Below are positions 54,641 to 64,000 of a stretch of 64,000 nt of DNA, one piece after another. The notes below the pieces were generated by a model. The model ran no database searches, was not told where the DNA came from, and saw only the letters and a list, made by a program, of their open reading frames with translations. Both the position numbers and the translations under genes were made by a program. The DNA lies in NCBI GenBank assembly GCA_033961575.1, contig CM066732.1, positions 55,870,001 to 55,934,000 on the forward strand, given 5' to 3'. How positions within the stretch are numbered: the first letter of the stretch is position 1; each line of letters opens with the position of its first letter. This DNA comes from Aselliscus stoliczkanus (lineage: Eukaryota; Chordata; Mammalia; Chiroptera; Hipposideridae).

Positions 54641-55115
54641 CGATTGCTGCCACCACTGAGCTTTTTCAGCCTTATTCAAATGGAAACACTCAGCTTAAGG
54701 GAAAAAAAAAAATGAGTTGGTCCAAAAGTGCAGGTGTTTAAAATATGTTCGCTGCATTACGATTTTTGCTAGTAATTACAACGATGAAAATGGCTGGAAA
54801 TAGATTGTTTCAATTTGTATGGAGAACAATTGCGGAGCACGAGGGCAGCATGCTTTGCGCCTGGCACTGGCGTGCGGATTCCTGAGCCCGGATGGAGGCC
54901 CAGGTCGCTGGAGCAAATTATGAATACATGTGTTTGGAGAGCTCGAGCAGTAAATTTGGGTTCTGTGTATCCGTAACAATGCGATCTGACAAGTGTGATT
55001 TATGGAATATTAAGTTAATACAGTATTATGAAATTAGCTTAATGTACTAAAGCTGTAATTTTACAGTGAAAAACAATGCGACCAGACGTAAACAATATCA
55101 ACATTAGCATTTCGT
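54640..55115. promoter_or_regulatory. Candidate conserved non-coding element (strong)
   Basis: Enhancer-like AT-rich sequence with repeated TAAT/ATTA cores: ttttgctagtaattacaacg (near 54764), gagcaaattatgaatacatg (near 54911), tattaagttaatacagtatt (near 55008), attagcttaatgtactaaag (near 55034). The uninterrupted complexity suggests constraint; not proven here. Confidence 0.5.
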
Positions 55116-57225
55116 GAAAGCTGAACCAGCTCACTCCAAATGTGTCCCGAGAGTCGCAGAGGTGCCTCGCCTAGACGGACCCGGGCCTCAGAATGCCTCA
55201 GGGCCCAGGCCCAACTCCAGCTCAGCGGCCCAGACGCTCATGCTGGCCCCAAAGCAGGATGGATGTGCCCACCGCAGAGGCCAGGCAGGGCGCCCACACC
55301 GCCCGCCCCTCGGGGAAGCACCACGCTGGAGGAGCAGCAGGGCCAGGGGCCCCTTGTGCCGCACGCTTCGCCTGCAGCGCCCTGCAGCTGACTCTGGAGA
55401 GAGATGGCTGGCCGCGGGGGGTAAACCTGGAAACGCAGGGTTCAGAGCCTGGATGCATGAAACTCCGAGGCCAAGCAATTCTTGTTGACTCAAATGAGCA
55501 AATAAAGCAGCGAGTCCTTCAGCGCCTCAGGGGGTGGCCTCAGGGACCTGGGACCCGAAAAGAGCCAGAAGCTTTGGGTCCCCAAGTCAGCCCGAGACCG
55601 TAGGGCGCGGCTCTCCGGGGCTTCCCTCGGTGACCCCAGCAGAGTGGACAGACTGGGCCCGGACGAAGCTTCCGCCTGCCCCTTCTCCCTCCCACCTCCC
55701 GGGCCTGAGACTTGCTGGGCCAAGTGGCAGGAGTGGGGAAAGGGACAGTGCTGCCAAACCAGACAGACATCAGAAACGCGGGGTATGACGTGGAGGGAGA
55801 AAGAACCTTCAGGAAATATGGTGGGGCCTTGTCTGCTTGGCACTGGGGCTGCTGGGAATGTCATGAGCAAAGCAAACCCAGACGCAGCCCCCTGGCTTCC
55901 CTGCCTAGCATGCTGCCCCTCGGAGAGCGTCAGGGTGGTGACCCAACACAAACGTCCTTGAAGCCTTGAGGAAGCAGAATGAAAGCCCTGGGGCTGGATT
56001 GCGGGCTACCAAGGGCCTGCTCATCATTCCTCAGAGTTCCGGCATTTGGGGTGACATATGGACCGAAACGTCCTCCCTGGCCCAGAGGGACAGCCTCACA
56101 TGCTGGCTCCTGCCACTGAGAGAAGATGAAGCCTGCTGGATAAAGGACAGGTTCCCAGGGACCACGCCCAGCCCAGCGCCAGGGGAGGCTGTCCCGTGTC
56201 ACCTGCCCGTGCTCTCCTTGGCAGAGACTGGACACCAAGTGTCACTCCGCGGCCGTGATGGGTAGGAGCTCCCCTCCGCAGGCCAGGCTTTTTCTGGTGC
56301 TTTCTTTCTGCATTCCCTGTATGTGCTTCATGTGGTCATCAGGATTGCTTTCTCTATCACAGGGTCTTCCTCTGCCCAGAGTAAAAATAAGAGCACTCCG
56401 CCTGCCATGAATGAAAGTGTGCGTCAGAGTCCGAGATGCCACAATTGCCGCGCGCACACGGGGTCAGCGGGCGAAGCTCGCAGGCTCCCTGTGCTCCTCC
56501 GACCTGCATTGGTGACGGGCGGCGGAGGACCGAGCGAGAGCTGGCCGCCAGCACCAGCGTTTTCACCCCAGCAAGGCACTCCAGCTGGCCTCGTGGGTCG
56601 GGAACCCGGGCCCGTCACCCGCCACAGCGCGCTGGCTTGCCTTCCACGGCACGAGGACACGCGGGCTGACTCGGGACCTGCTCCCCTCTCCCACTGCAAC
56701 AGCCAACACGTCGCGATAAGCAGACCACCGGGCTCGCTGCTCCAGTGGGAGGGACTTTCGAGGAAGCCACCTGTTTTCCTCCAGAACTGTACAGCTGCGA
56801 ACAGCAGGACCGTCCACAAGGAGACCAGGTGCCTGGTCCCAGGGTCAGGCCAGGCTCACTGGACACGGCGCACACGGCTCCCAGCTCCCCGCCACTCACT
56901 GTGCTCCGTGGGGCGGGCAGGGCCCTCCCTCAGACCGGTGCCGGTGTGAGCGCCTTGCTTGACTCTCCAAGATAAACAGGTCACAAACAAGACAGTTTTA
57001 AATGAGTGTATGTCTGCTCCAAGCACTGCAGCCACGGAAGGTCCATTATCTTAACCTCTATTTTTTCTGCATTATAAATCAGAAGGTTTTAACTGGAGAA
57101 AAGAGGGAAATATTAACAAACTCTGACACAAAGGCTCATAGTTAAGGTTTTCTAAATACAAAGTCATGCAATTTAGAAAGAGAAAACTGCACAAACAATG
57201 AAAACCATGCACAATGCACAGAAAG
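55116..57225. other. GC-rich unique sequence with compositional frames
   Basis: Several frames of 100-208 codons overlap on both strands (for example plus 56323-56949, minus 55490-55951). None shows a domain or plausible exon boundary. The end (56950-57180) becomes AT-rich. Confidence 0.35.
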
Positions 57226-57304
57226 TGTATATGTGTGGGTGTGGGTGTGGGCGTGCGTGTGCGTGTGGGCATGTGTGTACATGCGCGTGTGCGTGTGTGT
57301 GTGT
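57226..57304 (+). repeat. Imperfect (TG)n microsatellite
   Basis: A gtgtgggtgtgggcgtgcgt-like run of about 78 bp with G and C interruptions; the alternating purine-pyrimidine pattern is Z-DNA-prone. Confidence 0.9.
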
Positions 57305-59995
57305 GAAAAAGGGCTTCCTGAATTCTTTCCATTCTAATAAAATTTTCAAAATAAAATCAGGATATATGCTTTGATCTCTAGAATCAGTTTTGAATGAACG
57401 TTTTCCAACCCAGCCCTCGCCTTCCTGCTCAGTCACACAGAGTCAGACAGCCCTTGCTAATCCGCAGGGAAGAGTTGGTCATTAGACTCCAGAGCTGACG
57501 GTTGTACAGAAGAAAATTCTTCCTTAAAACCTGTCCCTTAATTGACGTCACTGGTTTACCTGTTCTAACAACAGCGACACCTGTGACTCAGACGGGAGGC
57601 GCACTGCCTAAGGCAGGGTGGGTGTCGGCAGACCCGCCCGGCCCGTCCTAGCCGGCCAGCACGTGCACCCATTCTTCCCCACTCAGCAAATCCCATGGAA
57701 ACAAATGGACCCACGGGCCTCGCCCTCTGCACCCCTCCTCGGTCTGCGAGCGCTTTTCCATCAGGGGAACCTTTTCCCTTCCCTATGCACCAGCAAACAT
57801 ACTGATACAATTTAAAGGTCATGTTCTTTTCAAACTGACAGAACCCTCCAAAGTTTTGACGAGACGCCCTCCCAGCCTCACACCCTACAGGCGGAAAGGA
57901 ATTAAGTTAAGCATCACTTGGTGGGAGCTCAATCATGTGAACTGATTAGAAAATGCATCCGAGGGGGGCCGCGGCCCAGTGACGGCAGCGCACCCTGAGG
58001 GGAGATGTCACACTGCGAGGCAGGAAGCCCCCACCACCAGGGTGGGGAGCCGCCTTGGTGAATGGAGATATAATTACTTTCCCACAAGAAGCCTGTTTAC
58101 CAAATTCCCAATGAACGCCTCACAACTGGCCTCACCTTTTTATCCACATGCAGTCACACTTTACCCCACCCGAGACTGTCACAGCATCATCCAGGCTCAA
58201 AGGGACATTTCCTTGGTACCTAAGCACTCGCTGAGCGCGCAGGCTCTGAGTAAACGTGCGTTGGGTGCAGACGTTGGCGGACTTATTTGCTGTTGTGCTG
58301 GTGTTATCAGGGACAGGTGGTTCACGATTTTGTTTTCTTTTTCATCTGTCTCTCCCCCAACAAAAAGGGACAGCACAGTGGCACGGCGTGTTAACTGTGT
58401 CAGCCACGTCCTCTGGAAGCACACTCACCATGCCCAAGCTCCCTCTGGTATTATTGTCATTATTATTATTTCATTTTCTGCTTTGATCTCTTCGTTCTTC
58501 ACCCAAAACCTGCTAAGCTTCCCTGAGACATTGCGGTGCGAACGGCCGGGGACGTTCCTCGTGTTCTCTGTCCTTGACTGTGTGCACTGGACACATCACC
58601 GGTCACAGAGTGGGGCAGCGGGTGCCCCGCACGTCACCCCCAGCCCCGTACCCCCCACCCTCCCACACGCACGCCACCCCCTCCCCCCGGCCCCCTGCAG
58701 TTTCTCTGAGTCAGCAGAGGGTCCTTCTCTGCAAGAGGTTCTCTCTGTCTCTCCAGACTTGATCTTTGGGGGAAACGGCCCACCTGGAAGGCGCTAGCCC
58801 AGGAAAACCTGGTTTTGTTGTGACGGCACGCGCCTCCTCGGAGGTGGCCCCGGGCTTGCTGGACTTCTACTGCAATGGCTTTCCTTTGACGTCCCCGTTG
58901 TTTCATTGGCTGAGGGACATAATCCTGAGCCTCCGCGGCTGAGGCTCGCTCCTGGAGTTCGGTCATCACACAGGTTCCCCCGCACGGCTCTTTCCTCAGT
59001 TTGGCTTCCCTCGTCTTTCCCAGTTGAAGGCCCATCTCTGCCCTACAGTGGAGCTGCCCAGCCTCGCTCCAGCCCAGCTGCTGTCACCGCCGCTTTCCTG
59101 CCGATGCCCGTGGCTGTCCAGGCCCCGTGACTCGTGTGCAGGGCCCAGGGCGCCGCCCCGGGGTGGGTTATGGTGCTTACTGCAGCGCTGTCATCTTGGA
59201 AAGCTCGGTCAGAGCACAGGACAGCCATGACGTCTTCGTGAAGACTGCACCTCATGTCCTCAGAGCGCGACGGTCAGACATCTCCCGTCACACCTTCGCA
59301 TGGTCTTATGGGGGCGGGTAATGTGAGTCAGATAACCAATCAGCATCTGCTCACCAGCTCTGATTGCCAAGCACTCCAGCTATAGGCCAGAGACGCAAAG
59401 ATAAAATGCTGTCCTGCTGTCCGGCCCTCAGCACGGTCAGGACACATGCAGCGTGTTGCTGTTCGGGGCTTCTGCAGGTGAACAGACACTTGGGAGGGGC
59501 ATGTGAGCGTGGATAGCAGAGATGGCCGTTCCCCGAACTGACCCACATCGGATGACCACACCACTGAGGGGGTCAGGGACCCTGCAGGCTCAGACCGGCT
59601 CACCACCTGGGCTGCCCCCCATCCTGGGGGGAGCCTTCCGAGTGGGCACAGCCATTCACCAGCACCGCGAGGGGAGCAGACACCCCCCTTGGGATAGCTG
59701 GGGCTCCTCCCCCGTTTCAAACTTTTGTTCCTGGAAGACCTTTAGGGATGTTTGTAATGTTTGCACTACGTCGTTCCGAGGTGAAGCCTGCCCCCTCCTC
59801 CGGGGATGTGATCCCTGCGTTCTCCCTGCGAACGTCAGGCCTGGGCCTCGGCCCGTCCGCGAAACGGGACTGGTGACAGTACCCCAGCTCCGTGCCCAGA
59901 AAAGGGCCCTCTGTCCACTAACTCGGGGAGGCGGACATGGGGTAGTTTGCCCTGAAGTGACCTCACAGACCACAAACCCAGGCTACAGGGGTTCT
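57305..59995. other. Unique sequence, no gene recognised
   Basis: A 272-codon plus-strand frame (57979-58797) and shorter frames on both strands have no recognisable domain. A candidate conserved patch lies at about 57895-58130 (ttagaaaatgcatccg, gatataattactttcccac). Confidence 0.35.
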
Positions 59996-60100
59996 ATGTT
60001 TTAAACCACTTTTTATGGCACTCTTACATATTTTCAACTGCCTTTGAAAATACCTGTCACAGGACTTGTATTTAGCTGTTTCCATGAGACACAAACCCAC
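59995..60100. promoter_or_regulatory. Candidate conserved non-coding island
   Basis: AT-rich sequence: tctatgttttaaaccacttt (near 59993), gcctttgaaaatacctgtca (near 60041). Confidence 0.3.
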
Positions 60101-61360
60101 TGAGCTATGGCTGGGCCCGAGCTGAGTGCCTGAGGAAACATGTGCTCCAACGTCTGCGGGAAACACCGACGTGAGCGGCATCCGTTCAGCTCGGCCAGTG
60201 TGTCTGACGGTGACGGTGCCGACCCAGCCCTTGCGTGCCTCATTGTGCAAGGCCTGTTTGCACCCCGAAGAAGGACCTGGCCTCGAGAGGGCTTCCCTGA
60301 GTGGCACTGCTAGGGCATCTGTTACTTGGAAGATCCTTGCCCCGGGTCAGAGGCGTGGCTCAGCGATGCGGTGAGCTGCGACTGCGCTGAGCACAAGCCC
60401 CTCCCAGATGCACATGTGGGGCCCCAGGACCCCAACATCTGGCTGCTTCAGGCCCAGCCCCTGCGTCTTTTCCAAGCTGTAGCATTGCTGAACTGCGTGT
60501 TGTCCTGTCCCGGGAAAAGCAGCAGGAGCCAGCAGCCTGGGATGTGTGTCCTGCCGCCCCACGCCTGCCTCCTTGTTCACGGCAACGAGTGTGGCTTTTT
60601 GTCTTCTGTCACCATTTCTGACCGGCGCTTGAGCACAGAGCAGCATCTTGGTACTAACGACCGTCACTTAAAAAGATGAAACATCGAAGGACACCAAAAG
60701 GGTAAGATTTCACGGGAGAGAGAAAGCGAGCACTCCCTTGGCCATCCCTGCAGATCATGTCACAGTGTGTGGCTCTCACCCACGTCCCCGGCTCAAACGG
60801 CACTCGGCCCACATCCCCCACACGGAGCCCACAGGTAACTCCCAGGAAAGCAGCCTTGCTCCTTTCTCCACTCTCTGTAGTTTTTAAAATTCTGTTTGGC
60901 TTCCAGAGCCCTGGGGAGACTGACTCCTCAGCCCCGGGCATCTTGTCTCTCAGGATGCCACACAAAGGCAGGGCTCCTGCAGCCCCTCTTAGGAGAGCAT
61001 TGGATGGGGACACACACAAGGGTTTTGAAATTCATTGCACGACGAACTTCCTTCTTAACAATACGACAGTTACGTTTGCTAAAACATGGCACCTGTGGGC
61101 GGAAGTTACCTGAAGAGGCACAACAGGAAAAAGTCAAGTTAACTGAAAACTGGAGACGGACTGTCGCATTTTCAGAGGGTGCTGGTGGTGCCCAGCCTGT
61201 GTCCGGCTCCCTTACCAGCCGCCATCAGCACAGGCGGAGCCAGGCCCCACCTGGGAGGAGGCAGCCAGCAGCCCCTGGACCTGGGCACGGGCATCGTGGG
61301 GTCCACCCGAGGCCCATGTGCTTCACTGTCGCATCCCTCAGCCTCTGAGCCCACTAGGTA
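60101..61360. other. Unique sequence
   Basis: No gene or repeat is recognised. Confidence 0.35.
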
Positions 61361-61540
61361 AACATTAATTTGAAAGTCAAAGTCCTTTTTGCAAAAGAAC
61401 TGACATTCTGAGATAAAGTTCAGACTTAATATACTGAGTCTTGGTGATACTGTATGTTGACAGGATACGCTGTCTTTAATATTTCTGCTTTAAAAATTAC
61501 AACAACTGCTAAAGTTCAGATCTGAACACGTTTTCCTCTG
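61360..61540. promoter_or_regulatory. Candidate conserved non-coding island
   Basis: AT-rich, complex sequence including gtaaacattaatttgaaagt (near 61360) and gtctttaatatttctgcttt (near 61472). Confidence 0.35.
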
Positions 61541-62105
61541 GCTGAGCAGCGCCCAGATCAGATAGCGACCGTCTCCTCCTCAGAGAGTCATGACTTGCTG
61601 GCGGCGTTGTCACCCAGCCACACCCACCAAGCAGGAGCCCCCCCCCAGCCCCCTCTTCACGCCTCTGTGACACCTGACTCTGGTGGAGCCACCAGCAAAA
61701 CCCAGGGCAACACCTGCCTCCCAGGCCGCCCATGCCCAGAGCCACGGGAAGACAGGGCTCGCAGTGGGCACGCCGTCACCCACGGCCTGAAGGGAAATGA
61801 GCTCCCCCGCATCCAGGGTCCTGCCGGGGACACACACCCACCAGGACGCCGAGCCCTCGCACTCTGCAGCCCCGGGCGGGGGGCACTGGCAGACCCGGCT
61901 CCCAGCCATGGGCTCCAAGCCTTTTACAGAACGAACAGGACGCTCCGGGGACGCCAGCTGTGCCCTCCCCACAGAGCTTCAGCCGCTGGCCTCCCTCAAG
62001 AGGCCGGGGCAGGGCAGCCCGCGTGTCGGCGGGAACGCCGGGCGTGGCCGAGGGCGCCCCAGGAAGCATGCTCCTGAAGGGCAGCAGAGGCACGGGCCGT
62101 CTGTG
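61541..62105. other. GC-rich unique sequence
   Basis: Overlapping frames on both strands are compositional. No repeat recognised. Confidence 0.35.
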
Positions 62106-62230
62106 TCTTCAACCAGGCAGCTCAATCTCAGGCTACTTTATCTCACAACTAAAACTAAGCTGCATATTTATGGACTAATGATGTGAGATAGTGCTCTTTT
62201 ATTTGTACCCACTGCTGTTTAAAGACCAAC
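62105..62230. promoter_or_regulatory. Candidate conserved non-coding island
   Basis: The island gcatatttatggactaatga (near 62162) followed by tgtgagatagtgctctttta stands between two GC-rich, CpG-rich blocks. Confidence 0.35.
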
Positions 62231-62399
62231 GGCAAATGCTCCTGAGACACTTTGCCCCTGGGCGCAGCGCGGGCAGGCAGCCCTGAGCGTGCCTGGCGGC
62301 TCCGGCAGCAAGGGCACCGCCCCAAGGTCAAGGTCACAGTGTCACCTCCTTCAGCAAAGCCAGCAACTCACGGAGAAAGTTTCCTCTCAAAGCCACAGA

Positions 62400-62825
62400 A
62401 TCACGTGACCTTCCGGCAGCGACCCAGCCCCAGGCTCTGCTCTGGGCCGGGGCTCCGCAGCTGTCTGCGGCACACGGGCCCTGGGCCTGGGTCGGTCCCG
62501 GGGGCAGAGAGCGGACGTGGCCCACGACCCACGCCTCCCCCGGCGGCTGCGCACCCGCCACCCACAGGGCGCGTTGTCAGCCGTGGGTCCAGAATGAGAG
62601 AAGGGTGTACAGGCGCCATGACGGCGTGTCCCGTTGCTAGAGCGCAGCCCGCCCGCCATCAGAAGCGAGAGCCGCAGGAGGCCGGGGCAGGAAAGCGCAG
62701 CTGCCTGGCTCTCAAGGGAGGGAAGAGCTGCGGGCGGCACAAATGCCGAGGGCGTCCTGTGCGCAGAAGGCCGGCCCTGGGGACCACAGGACACTGTGCT
62801 CGCACTGTGCGGGGCGTGGCAGGGC
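62400..62825. promoter_or_regulatory. CpG-rich block (possible CpG island)
   Basis: About 40 CpG dinucleotides in roughly 420 bp with high GC content. Frames in several directions are open because stops are rare. It may be a CpG island of an unseen transcript. No splice-donor-bounded first exon can be argued from the sequence. Confidence 0.45.
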
Positions 62826-63390
62826 CCCTCACCAGGCCTGGCTGCCAGCAGGCCGCGTGCTCGGGTGGCTCTGGCAGAGTAAATGCCACGTGCTGAGCCC
62901 ATGTGCCACCTGCCTATGGGCTGCGGCTGAGCCTGTCTACAGCAAGAGCCCTGGGGCTGGAAGGGGGCGGCTCGGAAACCCCCGCCTCACCCTGTCTCAG
63001 GAGATCACCTGGTGAATGGGACGTCCCGCTCTGAGGGACGCCTCCCAGCGTAGAGGTGGTGCAGGCCAGTCATCACTCACACCTCTGCCTCAGGCCAAGG
63101 GCCCACTCAGCGGCCAGCACTCCCCACGCGGCCTCTGCCCGCAGCTCTGCCCTGGATTGGCGAGTCGGAGTCAGGGAGGCTGGGGCCCCTGCGCAGGAGG
63201 AGTGCGCAGATCCGGGAACACCTGCTGGGCGCAGAGTCTGCAAATACTCACCCCTCCCAGCCGCCCAGAGAACATTCCGGAAGCACAGTTGTCTCATTTG
63301 ACCAAAGGGAAGGGAGTAGGGTGGCTGGGAGGAGAGCGTGCCCGGCACCCCCTGGCCAGGGGCCGGGGCTCAGGGAGGCTGGCGTGTCCC
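62826..63390. other. GC-rich unique sequence
   Basis: No gene or repeat is recognised. Confidence 0.35.
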
Positions 63391-63560
63391 GGAGGAGGCA
63401 GCAGGCGAAGCATTCGTGTTTTGTTGGAATTGATAATGATGTCAGTTTCAGTTATAGGCTCGTTACAGCAAACCTGGGACATATTAACGGCCCCTTAATT
63501 GAATTTGGAAATAAGGAGACTTGTGAATGGTCCCGTAAGTAGGAAATGCACAGACCTGCA
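63390..63560. promoter_or_regulatory. Candidate conserved non-coding element
   Basis: The stretch ttggaattgataatgatgtc (near 63423), gacatattaacggccccttaa (near 63478) and ttgaatttggaaataagg (near 63499) is AT-rich, complex and non-repetitive within GC-rich DNA. Confidence 0.42.
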
Positions 63561-64000
63561 CAGTGACTGAGAGACGGAAGACAGGGTCCCCCAGGGTGAC
63601 TCCCTCTTCCCGCCACCGGACAAGCCCACCCCAAGGCACGGGAGGCCATCTTCATCACCCCTGAGCTCGTGGGGGCTCAGGGGAAGAACAGACCAGTAGG
63701 TGTCCCCAAGAGTGAAAACAGACCAGGTGATATGCAGCCTTTCATTGTTTATTCCAAACCAGCGATGCGAGCAGCTGCTGACCAACCACCCAAGCAGCGA
63801 CCCTGCTGGCCTCCGTCTCCAGGACAAGGCGGGGCGGCCTGTTCCCTGTCAGCCTCCCCGGGACACATCCGCCGACCACCACATCCTCCCGGGCTCCCTG
63901 GTGTGTCCTGCCCCAGCCCTGACACAGGAAACCAGCCACCATTTGTAGAGCGAACAAGTGAATGAATGGCCCCCACCTATGGGTTTTTCCTTTTCCTCAC
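63561..64000. other. Unique sequence to the window edge
   Basis: No gene or repeat is recognised; small overlapping frames only. Confidence 0.35.

Noticed and set aside
57979..58797. 272-codon plus-strand frame
   Set aside because: No recognisable domain, mixed AT and GC composition across the frame, and minus-strand frames of comparable quality overlap it; most likely chance.
1..64000. CRISPR arrays, operons, prophage or other prokaryotic systems
   Set aside because: The window is clearly vertebrate nuclear DNA. The tandem arrays have no unique spacers, and no prokaryotic gene organisation is present.

Overview
This is a mammalian nuclear genomic window. It has L1 retrotransposons with A-rich tails, tRNA-derived SINEs flanked by exact target-site duplications, MIR/L2/MLT1 fossils, microsatellites and two GC-rich minisatellites. 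The SINEs point to a bat. One family is long and ends in an AATAAAATCTTT tail; the other is a short ~105-bp family sharing the GGGCCAGTGA core. Together with the L1 5' region they resemble elements I associate with Old World insect-eating bats (Rhinolophoidea / Yinpterochiroptera, Rhin-like SINEs). The mammal call is close to certain and the bat call is likely. The family-level call is an inference from remembered repeat families and was not searched.

I found no host protein-coding exon, tRNA, rRNA or other RNA gene. Every long open frame is explained by a minisatellite (about 17.9-19.2 kb and 29.7-30.7 kb), an L1 or SINE remnant, or chance in GC-rich DNA. No gene network can therefore be described. 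The content is repeats plus apparently constrained non-coding sequence.

Layout: 0-5 kb is AT-rich and holds old L1 pieces, two SINEs and two mariner-type DNA elements. 5-9.8 kb is mixed unique sequence with a homeodomain-motif-rich candidate conserved element near 6.75 kb and two L1 3' fragments. 9.83-13.56 kb is one L1 with both ends but a gutted middle, carrying two later SINE insertions. 13.6-23.4 kb is GC-rich unique DNA with AT-rich conserved-looking islands, a GGAT microsatellite and the 12/16-bp minisatellite. 23.4-31.8 kb holds an old L1, a retroposed LTR-like transcript, MIRs, a duplicated CRE and the 20-bp minisatellite. 31.8-37.8 kb is a very AT-rich L1 block with a younger L1 inside an older one and a nested inverted-repeat structure. 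38.5-39.1 kb is the last L1 fragment. 39.1-64 kb contains only ancient fossils (MIR, L2, MLT1), CpG-rich patches and many AT-rich islands.

The pattern of no exons, alternating GC-rich DNA and AT-rich homeodomain-like islands, and no recent transposons over ~25 kb resembles the regulatory desert around a developmental transcription-factor gene. I cannot identify which gene. I did not find an undescribed multi-gene system. The structures most worth a second look are the nested inverted repeat at 35.9-37.8 kb, the retroposed LTR transcript at 24.35 kb, the dimeric/monomeric SINE relationship, the six-frame-open minisatellite and the CRE duplication.
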